Shown: positions 10,746 through 24,008 of the stretch, piece after piece
How positions within the stretch are numbered: the stretch's first letter is position 1
Layout: each line of letters begins with the position of its first letter
From: Celoporthe dispersa
Taxonomy: Eukaryota > Ascomycota > Sordariomycetes > Diaporthales > Cryphonectriaceae
NCBI GenBank assembly: GCA_016584495.1
Contig: WAID01000009.1
Coordinates: 1,860,001 to 1,924,000, forward strand
Length of the DNA: 64,000 nucleotides
Direction of reading: 5' to 3'
Program-made: the position numbers and the translations under genes
Notes under the pieces: model-generated
Seen by the model: only the letters and a program-made list of their open reading frames with translations
What the model was told of the DNA's origin: nothing
Database searches by the model: none

Positions 10746-13700
10746 GTACGGCGAGGTTGTCCTGCAAGGATGACCACCCGTTCCTCTCCCCCTCAGCATC
10801 TGCTGCAGCAGCAGAGACGATAAGCGATCTCGTGGCAAGCCGACCAGCCAGCCAGGCCCCTTCCAGAAGCTCTGCCACGTGTTGGGGGCCCAGCTTGGGA
10901 AGGAGAGGGGGGTGTGTGTGTGTGTGTGGCAGCTCTTGGCGGGTACTCAAACCTTAGCACTTGCTACGTGCAGTGCAGTAGATTAGGCTGGACAGCCACA
11001 ATGGCTGACTGAGAGGCACCTTCCTTGCCACTAAACAACTCAAACTCGGGTGCTCAGGGATGGCCAGGGTGCTCAGCGCTCAGGCTTCATTCTTCTGTCT
11101 GGTCCCTCTGAGCAGACTATCAGGCATGTCTCGGGAGATATCACAGCCGTCCTAATTGCCGTCTAGCAGACGGAAAGAGAGGAGAAAGAAGGAGAGTCGC
11201 CATATCTTGCCATATACAGTTACGTGAGACGCAGGTGCAGATGAGCTCCTTTGTTCTTGGGACAAGCTGAGGCTGTCCGTAAGGGGCCCCGCCCGGGGGG
11301 AGTGTCACTTGGAGATCCTAGTCTCAGCCACGAGTCGTCCTCGCTGAACGTGGCCGCGTTACACCCGCGCGGAGCTCGTCCTTCCCGGCGGCGCGGCGGG
11401 CGGCCTAGGCAACACGAGAGACAGAGGTAGAGGAGAGGCGAGCCACAGAGGCGGCAGGACGGGACGATCTTGGACCTTTGGCTCTCTCTCCATTTGCTGG
11501 CTGAACCAGGGGTGCGCGCAGCCGAGCCCTGAACATCATCGCCATTAACCGACAGAACACACCTGGACATAATACGTGGCGTGTACATTGCAGCTCGTGC
11601 CCTCGGTCGCAGCCGCTGCAGCCCCCCGCCCCCCTCCAGGAAAGGTAGGCAACGCATACAGGGGCACCCCTCTCGGGACTTATGATGAACAAGTGTTCCT
11701 GGCGTTGTGGTGTAGTGTTGGGTTCCGGCTGGGTCCCGACCGACTCATGTTTGGCTTCCGCCCCCGAAGCTGTGGGTGGAATTGGTTGGAGAGGGGCGCT
11801 CTTCTGTCGTTGACTCAAGACAAAGCCTCAAGGTATGCGTGGGTGAGATGGCAAGCACCATTATCGCATCGGCCACAGCGAGGCTCCAAGAAAGGGGGAC
11901 GTGTGCAGGTGCTGAAGGATCGTCGTGACGACAACGTGAACAAATCACGATATTCTTCCGTTCCACCAATCACAGTCTTCAGCCACTCTCTCGCTTGGGT
12001 CTGAAACAGTCTTATGGTGATAATCACACGCACACACACACACAGACAGAGAGAGAGAGGGAGAGGGAGAAGGGGAGGGGGCCAACCAGGCCTCATTGAC
12101 CAGGCAGCAACTTTTTTGTTTTTCCTCCCGGGGGCATAGTGATGACGGCCATCAGCCAAGAGCCCTACGGTCGGTTCATTCTGACGGGGGGATGCGATGC
12201 TCTCTCTCATTCTCTCTCTCTTGTCAGCATCCATCAAATCAACCTCCGAGCCAAGACGTCATGTCATAGGTAGGAATTAGTAGCCGTATCCTTCGCACCC
12301 GGCGTTCAAAAAAAAATTCTTGAGTATGGGTCCTGACCGGTGAAGAAGGCGTGCATGGCCAGGCGCTGGCTGCACGCCGTCAGACGTGCAGAGCACAGCC
12401 TATCACACCCCCTATGCACACGTGGTCGGTGTCGTGCCTGGAATCATCATCATCAAAAGAATAATAATCATGATGATGACGATCATCATCATCACTACTT
12501 CTCATGGCTTGGCCCTACGGTCAATCCGGTGCACGTTCATGTACAGGATGAGAAGAAAAGAGGTCATGCTCGTACATTGACTCATCGAGCCACCGGGCAG
12601 AAGGAAATGGGTACCGGGACTGCTGAAGCTGCTAATTCTCGTTGGCGGGCGTGCTTATTGGGCTGGGGGAACCCCCCCTGACGCCGCGCATTAGCCACAC
12701 ACAAAACCACTAATTATTGCAGGCTATACGATGCGTAAAGGTCGACCGACCAGCTGACTGTTTTCTTGCGGAGGAAGGTACAATCATTAGTCTGAACTTC
12801 GGAAAAGGCTTCTGTTTCTGATATTTTCTAGTAAGATGATTGGCTTATTTTTTTTAAGAAAATCATTAGTAAGGAGGGGGAAAAAAGAAAAGAAAAAGAA
12901 AAAAGAAAAAAGTAGCTCCTTACACGCTGAGAGGCTTTGTCAGTTCTCGAATCGGCACGTACTCTAGCCGCTGCATGCTGCAAGCCCCCGATCCGGAACA
13001 GCAACCCGAGAGCTTGGGAAACATGGCGCATTAGCGACGAGGAGAGTGAGCAAGGCCCCAGTGGACGAATTACAGCGCCTGAATGGCACGCATCCAAGAA
13101 TAGATAGAGATGATGATGATGACCTGCGTCAAAAAGCAGTGCGTCCTCAGCACCACATCATCCAATCCCCCGGTGAATCGGTCCTACCACACACACACAC
13201 ACACAACACACCATATACTTACCACCCAACCAACCAAATGCCAGCCGCGGCTGGGTAGAGAATACGACCTCATGTCGTGCATTATTTTCCTGCTGTGTAA
13301 CCTGCCGCACAAGACGCAGCGAGGCTGCACGACCAAGGTACGACAGACCTCAGGCCAAGCCATGCCACAGCCGAGGTAAATGCTGTCCATTCCAACTTCG
13401 CACGACAGACAAGCTTCCTCCTCTGGCCAAGCCTCGGACCTTGGAGGACGGAGAAAGAGAAAGTGAAACTGGTCACGATACCCAACTACTACGTGCTATT
13501 GTGGTGTGGGAGGTGAGCACCTGGATGGTGGGTTACAGTAACAATCCCGCTCTCCTTACGCTACACCACCACCAATACCACCATCGGACGTCAGCACCCG
13601 CCGAGACACGGCACGAGGTGAGCATTCACCACCTCATCGGTGACCACTCGGCGACGAAGTCAGCCAGGAAAAAAAAAAAAGGGCTGTAGAGACATCCCGA

Positions 13701-13762
13701 GCCCACACCATCCCCCCCCCCTTTTCGAACCCCATCCGCCCCTTCCGAGCCCCGTCCTATCA

Positions 13763-13766
<4 letters not shown>

Positions 13767-13796
<30 letters not shown>
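13767..13796. repeat. (CA)n microsatellite
   Basis: Fifteen uninterrupted CA units. Confidence 0.95.
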
Positions 13797-13798
<2 letters not shown>

Positions 13799-14743
13799 GA
13801 AAGAAAGAGAATACAGTACAGTACCTGTAACCTGTGACGCTTACGCCCACGTTTTTTCTTACCCACCCCCACGCCCGGTGCAGCTTATTGCTGACCTGCG
13901 GTCCGCAGCGTGGATGGCCTTAGTCATCTTGCCACATCCCCGCCCGTCCCATCCCTTCGGGTCTTGTCTCTTTTTGCGTGGGGTGATTTTTTTCTTCTTT
14001 GTTTTCTGCCTGAGCAGCTATCCCGAGCACACGCCTTTGGCCTCACGGCACCTTTGGGAGGGGGGCGGGCTGGAACGGGCTGATCGTGTGAGGCTAAGCT
14101 CCGAGGAAGGTCTCTCTCTTCTCTCCCTCTCCTTTTCCTCCCGGCGACCATGCTCTACCTCATGTGATCAAGCTTACCCCCAAAGGAGCCTATCCCCCTT
14201 CTCCCGTGGCTTAGCCCTGAATAGATAGCCTAGCAACACATGGAGCACTGCGTACATACGGGGCTGCGGCAGACACAGGCAGCAGCAGTGTTGGCGGCCG
14301 AAAAGCAATAGATTCGATTCGTCCAACACAGCTTGGGCGGCGATATGTCTCTTCCTCTGTAAGGCATGGACGCAGGGAGCAACAAAGGATGATGAGACAC
14401 GGCGCATATGACAAGGGAAATTTTGCGGCGTGTCTGGCTCGAAGAGTATGATCTGCTGAAAGGGCCAGTGAGTTTCAAAGGGTCTGGACGGACATGGCCT
14501 GTTTTCCATTTTGCGGTGAAGGTCCCAACACTTTTTTCCCTCTCTTTTCTTGCTCAACAGGCAGGCGTATCTGCAGAAGTTCCCAAATATCAGGTCTCAC
14601 TTTTTGATGTCTCCGTAAATCTACAGCCACTAGGCGGCGGCGGCGGCGGCGGGTGCAGCAGGAGCGATCCCCGCCACGGCATATACCTAAGTACATACTG
14701 TGTAGATACAGTGCGTGCAGTAGGGAGAAAACCTTTCTGGCAA

Positions 14744-14784
14744 TGACACACACACACGCACACACGCACACACACACACACACA
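14744..14784. repeat. Interrupted (CA)n microsatellite
   Basis: CA repeats with two CG interruptions. A second repeat, (GGC)n, lies at 14633-14652. Confidence 0.9.
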
Positions 14785-15900
14785 TTCAATTTTAACCGTG
14801 AAGGCTCGTGGTAGCCCAAGTCAGCTCACCGGTCCAGCACCAACAAAATCGCCTGGATGCAGGGTACCTTGGGATCCGGGCCGGTCTGGATGGAGATGCC
14901 ATGTACCCTGCTGACCCACCGCATAGGGACAAAGAGGATTGAATCCTCTCTCTCTCTCTCCACCTGCCTTCTGATCCATCAGGCGAAAGAGGGGAAGGGG
15001 AAGGGGAAGAAAAAAATTCTGGAATATTACCGAAAGCTGGTAAGCGAGACGAGGGGCCAAAATGAAGCGAGGGATCCCGTTCTACGAGACGCCCCAGGCG
15101 AACGCCCGTGCAGGGTTCAAGACAAAAGAAAAAGGAAGAAAAGAAAGAAGAAGAAAAAAAAAGAGAGGCGATTCCGAACCCGTCCCAGAAAAAAAGAAAA
15201 TAAAAAGAAGTAGAGGTCACACCAAGCCGGCCAGCCCATGCACCTCATCGCCTGCTGAGAACAGGGTCAGGGAGGAGGGAAAGTGGTGTAGTAGAGGTAC
15301 ACACGGCTGATGTCGTGCGGGACGAACGAGCTGCGACGTTTCACGGATCAATGCACCATACGTTAGTAGCAGTACGGTTTCGTACCGAGGAGTTGACATT
15401 CACGTTCACGAGACTGGGCTGGACAGGCGGGTTCCCACCGTGCCGCGGCTGTCCTGCTGTGCCATCTTACCATGTACATACAGTACGATCAAGGTAATAC
15501 AGCAGCAGGAGGGAAGAAGGTTGGGCTGCAGGACGACGCAGGCAGGCCGGGCTTCAGGTGGATCCCTCCCCGGGCTGGCCCATAGTAGCACTCTGTATGA
15601 TGGTAGCCACACAGCAGCGCTACCATGTACCATAGTACCACCCGAGGAGCCCGCCATGTAGCCCGTGGCCTCCACACTACCCATGCAGGTACATGGGCGG
15701 AAGGGGCAGGGGACCTGACCCGCTACCTTGGGCGGCGTTCCCTTTTCCCGCGTAAGGCGTTCCGGTACCTCTAGCCTAGCTCACAACGGCACACACCCAA
15801 GAGGGCACACACGCACATTCTCTCTCCCCCAACTCTTTCTCCCAGCTGGACATGGGCTCTGAAATTATCTGCTCGGTCCTACTAGAGCATTAGCGACGGC

Positions 15901-18135
15901 GCAGCCAACATTGCGAGAGGCAGAAGCCGATCCGTTCGTTGCCCTGCTTAGCCTATTCTGGCTCTTAACCCATCCCACCTCTGTCTCACACCCTCTTTTT
16001 TTCTTCTTTCTTTTCTTATTCTTCTTTTCTTACTCTCCCTCTGTGGATAGTGCCTCCGTGGTACTAGAAGTGACATCCTGCCACTGTGTAGGAGAGGTAC
16101 CACTAGGAACCTTGGCGAGTCGTTCAGGGCCCCCCGTTGAAGGCGCCCCCCCTTCCAAACGGCGCCCCCCTGTCAGTGTTGTGCCTGCAAGGGTTCATGG
16201 GTTGATTTGGGTTCATGGGGGCCCAGGGTTCATGGGCCCCGGTATTGCCTTGCGCCTTGCGCCTTGCCAGAGCCTACCTTCTGTCATTCTACCCCCTGTC
16301 CTGACGCTTCTCAGATACGGTAACCATGAGATTCCTAGAGAGCAAGAGCGACCCCGAAAAAAAAAAAAGATACACGTACAGTACCTTGCTACACGTTTCT
16401 TGCTGGCACGGCGTAATCATAGGCAATCACGCACAGGCTCGCACAGGCTGGTGGTTGTCTCTGGGTGTTTTTTTCTTCCTCCCTCTTTAAATTCCTTTTT
16501 TATTTTATTTTATTTTTCTCTTCCTGGCCTCCTTCTCCTCTGGCTTTGCACAGTCTCTCACAGCTTGAAGTCTATTATAAGACACGGCCCCCCCTTCCCA
16601 TGCTCTGATCTACGAAACACTCCCTTCCCCCCCCCCATTCCCATTTAATAAGCACCCGTCTTCCTCTCTTTTTTTCCCTTTTTCCTTCTCCCTCCCTCTC
16701 AAGCCTGTGTGGTTCATCTCCAGAGCAACCTTCTCTCATTCTCCCAATATAATACTCGCCTGCTCGCTACTGCTCGTCCTGAAACACGGATATCCGTCCA
16801 CGAACCCTACCACCACCATTCACCGACCTTCCTCGGAGGGCCCTGCCTGACTGACGCAACACTTTCCCGGCTGTCATCTCTCTCCTGCTTCTGATCCAAA
16901 TCGCATCCGATCTGATCTCACAACCAGAGAACCCACAAGAGGACACGTTTCCGGGGATCTCACTTGCAAACGCACACATCCATACTGGCTGCGTGCTGCT
17001 GTACAACCCAAATTTTTGTGGACCACTCAGCTTGCAACCAGACCACCCTTCTGGAAGGACCCCAGCCCTGCAACCTGCAGCGTACCTGACATCAAGGAGG
17101 CCAGCCTGAACAAGAGACCAACCACCTACGACATCTTCTCCAAAAAAGCAAGGAAGAACAGGGAAAGACCCAAGACTACGCGAAGCGGTCTCCCCGACAA
17201 GAAACGAAGCCAGACACGAACCAGAACTCGGCTACATCCGACCGGACAGGAAGAGAAGGAAGGAAGGAAGAGAAAAAAAAGGCACGATTCCTAACTCGCA
17301 TCCCTTGCGGCAGACAACACACGACAAAAGGGCCCCAGAACCCCAGAACGTCACCGTGGCAGTTTCTCAAAGCTCGACGAACCGCAGTAACCGCGACGAC
17401 ATCAGCCTGCATATGAGCGGCCCATAAATAGACCAACCGTCATCACCAGGCCTTCGGCGCTGCCTCCAGTTCCTCCACCACGGTCCCACTGGCCTTGCAT
17501 CTAACAACGCAAACCTCAGCTTTTACTGGCGACACGTCTACTTGCCTGCACTCCTCCACGCCCCGACAGGAACACGTCTGGCGCACGCCTATAATTTTCG
17601 TCCCTTCCAATCCCGTGCCGCCCTCGCCATCCCCTCTCGCCTTCCTCTGAAAGTCATCTGCAGACCGCACTCGCCGCAGCCCGACCTTCCGCACCTAATC
17701 TGTGAGTCAGACACTGCCTTACCACCCATCTCAGTCCTTTCTTGTTGGAGGGAGGGCCCTTTTCTTTTCCCGTTTCCTGTTTCCTCCTCGGATCCTGATA
17801 GGGTGTTGTCCTCTGAGATCCGTTTCTCTCTCTCTCTCTTACCCTCTGTGCCCCCTTCGCCGCTATGCCTCGTCTGTGTGTGGCTGCTGCCTTGTCCACG
17901 CAGCCCAACCTGGTCGCTCCAGCCGGAATTGGGCCCCCTGACATGCCTCGCGCATCCATCCCTGCGACAATCTTATTTAATGAGGCCCAATTCCCCCGTG
18001 CGCAGGACAAATAAATACTTTTTTTTTTTTTGGCCTGGTTTCTGAAATTATTATTTATTCCTTCCCTTCCCCCCCTCTCTTCTCGTCTCCCCGACATCAG
18101 TCAATCACCTCTTGGACTTTCTTGTTCCAACCTCA
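15901..18135. other. Gene-poor stretch, part 4: pyrimidine-rich block
   Basis: Strongly C/T-rich on the plus strand (for example 15985-16040, 16480-16530, 16620-16720, 18010-18080), as in long fungal 5' leaders. It includes three copies of GGGTTCATGGG between 16191 and 16236. No protein-coding gene is supported; the longest open frame here is low complexity. It could be the leader of a transcript that includes the small candidate at 18208. Confidence 0.45.
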
Positions 18136-18201
18136 GATGGCTAACGCTGGCACCCGTATAGCCCCTCTCGACTCTGCTCCCCTGTCACACAGTCTATCCT
18201 A
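18136..18201 (+). promoter_or_regulatory. Possible uORF (21 codons) ahead of the 18208 candidate
   Basis: An ATG at 18136 opens 21 codons (MANAGTRIAPLDSAPLSHSLS) and stops at TAG six bases before the ATG at 18208. If the downstream candidate is a real gene, this would be a classic upstream reading frame. Confidence 0.25.
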
Positions 18202-18207
18202 GCCAAA

Positions 18208-18602
18208 ATGGTTACCAGAGAGACACAAGTCACGGCCAACCAGGCCCGCTCCGGCTATGATACAACTGGCGTTCCAAAACCGGCACCACCACCAAAGCCG
18301 CGGTAAATCGCCTCATCCCTTGGTTCACGCTACCAACCGAAACAATGGCTGCGACTATGGGTTAGTGCCGCATCACTGCGCTGCGCTGCATCGCTGCACT
18401 GCAGTTCTGCAAGGCCAGACCCACCCCTACCCGGCAGTCAGATCCAGTGGCGGCGAACCCTCGCTTTTCGATCTCAGCCGTGACATTTTCCTTGTCCTTG
18501 CTGCAGGACAATTGGCTGAGGTCCGAGCAAACTTGGGCACCGACCCTCCTCCTCTACTTCTTGGACAACACCAAATATCATTCCACCCTAAGACGATTTT
18601 AA
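18208..18602 (+). CDS. Candidate small protein, two exons, function unknown
   Basis: I do not recognise this product, and it may not be a gene. The ATG at 18208 lies in an AAAATGG context and opens a polar, proline-rich N-terminus (MVTRETQVTANQARSG, then PKPAPPPKPR) that runs into a GTAAAT donor at 18303. Splicing to the acceptor at 18418 (116-nt intron) joins in frame to PTPTRQSDPVAANPRF, then a hydrophobic stretch and a C-terminus reading DNWLRSEQTWAPTLLL and LDNTKYHSTLRRF, stopping at 18602 (92 residues). A further intron ending at CTGCAG just before DNWL is equally possible. In favour are the long pyrimidine-rich leader, the uORF and sensible splice sites. Against are no family match and weak codon bias. 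It is the only candidate in the 20-kb gene-poor block. Confidence 0.25.
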
Positions 18603-21600
18603 TCGCTGCGCCGTCAGACGCGCAGCTTAAGAAACCCCTCCCCCCATACGACCTGTACCAACACACACATACACACACACAAAAGCTTTGCGTTCTTGTA
18701 CGCCTTTGGCCTTGCCGCACAAGTACAAAGGCCTATTGTTTTGGATCGAGCGATCGACATTCCGACACAGTACACCATTTTAATATGCATTCCTCCCGAA
18801 GAGACGATACACAGGCTTTTTCTGGGCTCGCTGCCCATCACATCATCTTCTTCCCCGAGCACTAGCGACCACAGCAGAGTTAGCGCACGGATCCAGATCT
18901 GTTCAGGTTCTTTTTTTTTCCCTCTTGCGTGCACACGCACTGAGCGGAGGGGGACGATGGTAGGGGTGGTCTCAGTTCGGGCGGTGTTACTTTTTCTGGC
19001 TGCACACGGCGTTCAACTAGATCGGGTCGGGCTTTGGAATTGGGCAGGTCCGCTCTACTTCTATACGTCAGGCGCACACATCGCATCTCTTTGGGGTTTT
19101 TTTGGTGACCCTCCGCTATCACACCATTTCGGCGAAGAGGGGATCAATTCCGCCGCGCACCACCTACGACAGGCCCTCCCGCCCTCTCTCTGTGGCTCTC
19201 CTCCCCGCGCTACCGACCTACTACGAAGATCAACAGCCTCGAGACACGGTAACGACAAGAACCTGACTGAGCTAGCAAGACCGGGGTGTTTTTTTTGATT
19301 TCTTTTTTTTTCTCTCGTCTCATTTCTCTCTACTTCTGGCATGATCGGGGTTGGGTTACAGAAAAAACGGCTCTGATATCTTGGCGGCTTGTGGCCTTTT
19401 TTTTTTGCTTCATTTATTTGCTTTTCTACCGGTGCCTTTGGGAAAGAGTTGGGACGGATCACAAAATGGGACTTCGAGACGGTTCGGGGTAACAAAAAAA
19501 GAGAAACGGGATTGGGCACGCATATAGATCTTTGGCTTCACTGCCATCTGCTTTTTTTTTTCTTCTTCTTTTCTCTTCTGCCTTTTTTTCTTTTTCTGTT
19601 TTCTGTTCTCACCCCCAGGGACTGTCTTGTCGCGATTCTTCATTTCTTGCCTTGTCTCTATCATGTCTATTGCTGTACACATACCGGAAGAATATTCTGA
19701 CGAATCGCGACGGCTTTTTGTTCTGGGCAACGCTGGCTCTGGGCTGGCACCAGAAAGGAAGAGAAAGATAGAAGATACCCATCGGTTTTAGACTGTATAA
19801 CTACAAGAGCGACAGAGCACCAGATGCACATCGCTAAGCCAAGCGTCTTGCTTTTTCTTTTTCATCTTGGATGAGATTTATAAAATTCTTACCATTTTAA
19901 ACTAAAAGTTCATTGAAAAAAGGAAGTGGAAAAAATGATTCAGTGCTTGTGTGTGTCCTACTGCTACTGACGGATCAGGTTTTGTGTCTTGTGACCATCC
20001 AAATGAGGGGGACAAGGCCGCGGCCGCGGGAGTCTTGACACGCCGGACGACCACACGCACACACAGACCCCCTTCCCCCCATACCCCCGGTGCATGTCAC
20101 AGCGTGGCTGTATGCAAGCTGCCTTGCATCCGCGCAAGGAATAAAACGTTTGGTTCCGGAGAGGCCCTGCGGGCCAACGCACACGAGCAACGTAACGACC
20201 TGTAGGGCAAGGAAGACAGACCACCGCGCCCGCGCCCCTCCCCCCCAAAATGTCCCGTCTCGGGCCATATGCCGTGCGAACAAGGACCACTGCAACGCTG
20301 CCTTCATTATGACTGATGTACAAGTGCACGCGCGGGAGGCCACGGTCATGGCCACACACTACGAAATTTAGATCTCTGTATTGGCGGCCGCCCGTCTCAT
20401 CTCTTTCTTGTGTTCCTGCTCCCCTGTACATACTTACATAGTACGCAGGCGGCCGCCGTGCCGAGAAGGGGTGGCCAGGTGCGTGCATGCATGCCCTTCC
20501 TCCTCGTTCTCGTCCGTCTTCGTCCCCTACTGTTTTGTTCCTCCTCCTCTTCCTCCTCCCGGGTCTTGTGGTGAGGTCGGCGATCAATATATGCATTATC
20601 GACTCCAAGTCTCAGACCATTCATTCCCTTTCCACACACACACACACACACACCCTTCTCATTGGGAAATTTCCATTCTTCTTCCCCCTCCGCTTCCTTT
20701 CCCGTCTCGGATGATCTATGTCTTTCATAAGTAATCGAAAAGGTTCAGATATCGAACGCCCTTTTTGTTGGGGGGGGCGGGTGTTGCCCACCCCTCCGTA
20801 GACCAGGAAAAGGAAAGACGATCAAATCTAAAAGGGGCAACAAAAAAGAAAGAAAGAAACAAATGATTACGTACTAAACGAAAAAGAAAAGAAAAGGGTT
20901 GAGAGGTGGACGGGCAGGCGCTCAGAGACAGACCTAACTCACTAACTAATGCAGGGCTTATGAGAAGGAGGGAAGAGGCGCAAGACCCGACGATCTGGGA
21001 TCCGCCTGGTGTGGCTGGCAGAGGGTAAAAGGGGGGGGGGGATATTGTTCGTTTGGGTACCCCTGCCAGCTCAGGATGGCGTACCTGCAGCTGTCTACAG
21101 CACCAGTGACAAAGAGAGCCCATGCAGCTGACCAGAGCAGTAGGTACGGTAGACTTAAAAGTAAGGAGCAAGACGGGCAAGAGGGAAACGACGGCTCTCT
21201 ATTAGGGTGTTGGGAACAATAGCTTGGAGGGAAGGTGGTGGTGCATTGCGCCTTCCCCCTCCCCCCTTGTTGAAAAAAAAAAGGAAAATTCATTTTAGTT
21301 GTTGTTATCATGTGCTTTCTTTTTTTTTTCTCTTCTCTCTTTCTTTGCTTCACGTCTCTCGCCCTTTCCTTCCCGCCATACCTCTACTAAAACACCAAAC
21401 TTCCAAGTCCAGGGGCCTGGCCCATCATGCACGCACTTTGCAGGGGCGATCTGACCAGCGCTTTCCCCCTTCTTCTTGTGCCACACCCCTCCCCTCCTCC
21501 CCCCCCTTCCTCTCGGCTCCACTGCTTCTGGAAGATTGCTACTATGTAAGTGTTAGGCTGTCCAGGCTTACGTAGCGTCGAAACATGCGCGCGCCGGGGG

Positions 21601-24008
21601 GTCATCCTTTTGAGGTGTATTTTTTTTTTTTCAAGTCGAATCACCGGCGACCCGGAAGCGAGATTTAGGAGCACCTGTCAGGAGGGGGGGATGTGACATA
21701 GGACACCACCCCCCGAAACAAAGGTACAGTGTACAAAATTGTGCAGCCGGATTCAGGCTGTTGTTGCTCACACATACACACACACAGAGAGAGAGAGAGA
21801 CACAGACACACAGACCTTTGTGACTCAAATTCCCCATATACATACATAGTAGTACCATAAGTGGCTGTCAGCTTGTCAATCAGCCTTGGCTGACCTGCCA
21901 CTGGCTGTTCCTTTTCCCAGACAGCTCTTCTTATGACGGAGGATTTCTTTCCACCCTCCTTTTTTTCTTTTCTTCTTTCTTCTTTTTTTTTTTTTTCTGT
22001 GTGCCCCCTTCTCTTGGAGCTTCCATCCTACACGGCCAGCGGCATTGTTATCCTTTAGGGTTTGTTTTCCTTCCCAGATTTTTTGCCACTAGGGCCAAGG
22101 GGATGTCTCTCCCAGGACGGCGGGCGAGAGGAGAGGGAGATCCCCGGCCCCACAGGATCATCACCATCACCGCCGGCGCTAGGAAGGGGGACAGCCCGAA
22201 ATCCCAGAATTCCTCCTCCTCCCCCAATCCCAGCAGAACGACTCTGTCTCTCTCTTTTCCTTGCTTCTTTCCGACCAGCTGTTCCTGCCCGTCGTCCCTA
22301 TGTAATCACCGAGCGGGGGAGGGGGCGGCACGCACACAAAAACGGGGCCCTTGCAAACGGGCTGCCTGACGTTTCCGTTCCGCCTGAGCCCTTTGCCTCT
22401 CCCTCCCCCCCCTGACGACCGCGATCATCTTGTCCAGCTCGTGTTGTCTGGAGAGGAAAGGTCTTGGATCTACCCATAGTATGTACCATTATGTATTAAT
22501 CGTTCGGCTCCCTCCCTCCCCCCCTTGCTGCGCTATCAGGCCATGTCAATGCATAGTGTGACTATGAAGTCTAGGATTACGTATACCATAAATAGCTACT
22601 AGTAGGGCGGAGATGAAAGAAAAAAAATACAAGGAAAGGGAAGGAAGGAAAAAAAAAGCACAGCAGAACCAGAGTGTGACGAATCCGAGGCGTCGCGAAC
22701 TGCGGATCGGGCCCGCCTGCAGGACGGGACGGATGCCGTGCCGAGGCTGGGTTGTCCCGGCCTCGAGCAATCGATAGACGTGACTTGGTGGGAAGGGAGA
22801 TCAGACGAAAGAGGGACGGTTTTAGGGGGCGGAAGAGAAGGAGGAAAAAGTACCTTTTTTTTTAATAAAATTAATAGAAAAAAAGAAAAACAAATTTGTC
22901 GACTAGGCAGGTTTTTTCTCTCCCTGGGAGTGGCGGTGACAGAAGAAGGAAAAATACAAAAGACGTCTTCTAATGGATGGTGCTCTTTTTTTCAACAAGA
23001 TCTTCGATGCAGGTTACACTCTTGATGCACAGCTGCCATTCATTGCACACCAACGGGATGACTACTCCTCATCCAGACGTGATGATGCTCTCAGCTGGCA
23101 AAATGCTTCGCGGTGTTGCCTATCCAATATGGCCTCCCAGTCCGCCGCCGCCGTCTTGGCCTTGTTGAGCAGGGTTGTCTGTTCATGTTCCCGTCCTGCG
23201 TGATCAACTTGTCTCTCAGACACATCTCAGGGACTCTAGGACAACAGCCACTAATATCCGACTCATAGACTAAATTTTCTTTTCCTAAAAGGGGGGGGGG
23301 TCGGGCAGCAAAAAATGTGAGTCAAACCTCGGCATAGACGTCTCTGTTCCGGGGGGAGATATGGTTAGCCAAGCTGCGCAAACATGCATACCACCCACCC
23401 ACCACGGCTCATCTCCGTGCCACACACAAAAGGCAAGAAAAGCAAGAAAACAAGAAAAGCAATGAGAAAAATTGGCAGAGTTGCTGAGAGGCGGTGAGCC
23501 CCAAGCGGCTTTTTGAAACCAACCCCCCCCCCCCCAGAGTGATCGATATCCCCCTCGCTCCCTGCTCTTGGAGGGCCCCTTGTTTCTTTTCTTCTCTCTC
23601 GGGTCTAGCCCAAGCCACCCTCCTGCTGCGAGCCCAGCGCGAAGATCCCGCGCAGTTCATGCAGGTCTGTCTCAGACGCGGCAGAAACTGACAGATCAGG
23701 GCAGGGCACGTGTCATTGCTTTTGATGCGGGAAGATCACTCGCTTAGAGAAAGGCCAGGGGTTACCAGTCCCGAGATCACACGGCGTCGGATGAGTTTTC
23801 CTAGGATCCGGGCCAAAAAAAAAAAGAGAGAGAGAGAAGGGAAGAGGGACCAAAAATAACACTAACAAGGGGGGAAAGAAGAAAAACAAGAACAGCAGAA
23901 AGAAATGAACGGCGAGACGGAAGGTGAGCCGGTGGAAGAAGAAGGGAAGGAAGGATGAGAAACGAGAATGACATCATGATGTTAGGCCACCACAGATGGA
24001 AGGAACAT
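18603..24008. other. Gene-poor stretch, part 5
   Basis: No gene recognised. It contains T-rich and GAAA-rich homopolymer tracts (19290-19320, 19550-19600, 21960-21995, 22850-22890), CA/GA microsatellites (20635-20653, 21772-21812) and C-runs (23521-23535). The last part holds the 3' flank of the minus-strand amidase gene. A 200-codon frame at 18696-19298 is discussed among rejected items. Confidence 0.5.

Larger units (their letters stand above)
8231..13000. other. Gene-poor stretch, part 2
   Basis: No supportable gene. It holds a 14-G run (8261-8274), a hexamer array (8966-8995), a (GA)n tract (9902-9932), a pentamer array (10706-10745), a short (GT)n (10910-10927) and a compound CA/GA tract (about 12026-12075). 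Open frames up to about 177 codons exist on both strands but overlap one another and match nothing recognisable. Confidence 0.5.
13001..15900. other. Gene-poor stretch, part 3
   Basis: No gene recognised. It contains several (CA)n tracts (about 13190-13206, 13767-13796, 14744-14784), a GGC-repeat (14633-14652), GAAA/GAAG-rich stretches (15125-15210) and GTAC-rich words (13815-13835, 14690-14715, 15480-15490, 15620-15640). Confidence 0.5.

Noticed and set aside
16191..16236. Three copies of GGGTTCATGGG as a possible regulatory array or CRISPR-like repeat
   Set aside because: Only three short copies with 6-7 base spacers in a eukaryotic context; simple local duplication.
15911..16648. 245-codon plus-strand open frame
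   Set aside because: Composed of Phe/Ser/Pro-rich low-complexity peptide from pyrimidine-rich DNA; no family signature and poor codon pattern.
18696..19298. 200-codon plus-strand open frame
   Set aside because: No recognisable domain and no third-position bias; more probably untranslated or intergenic.
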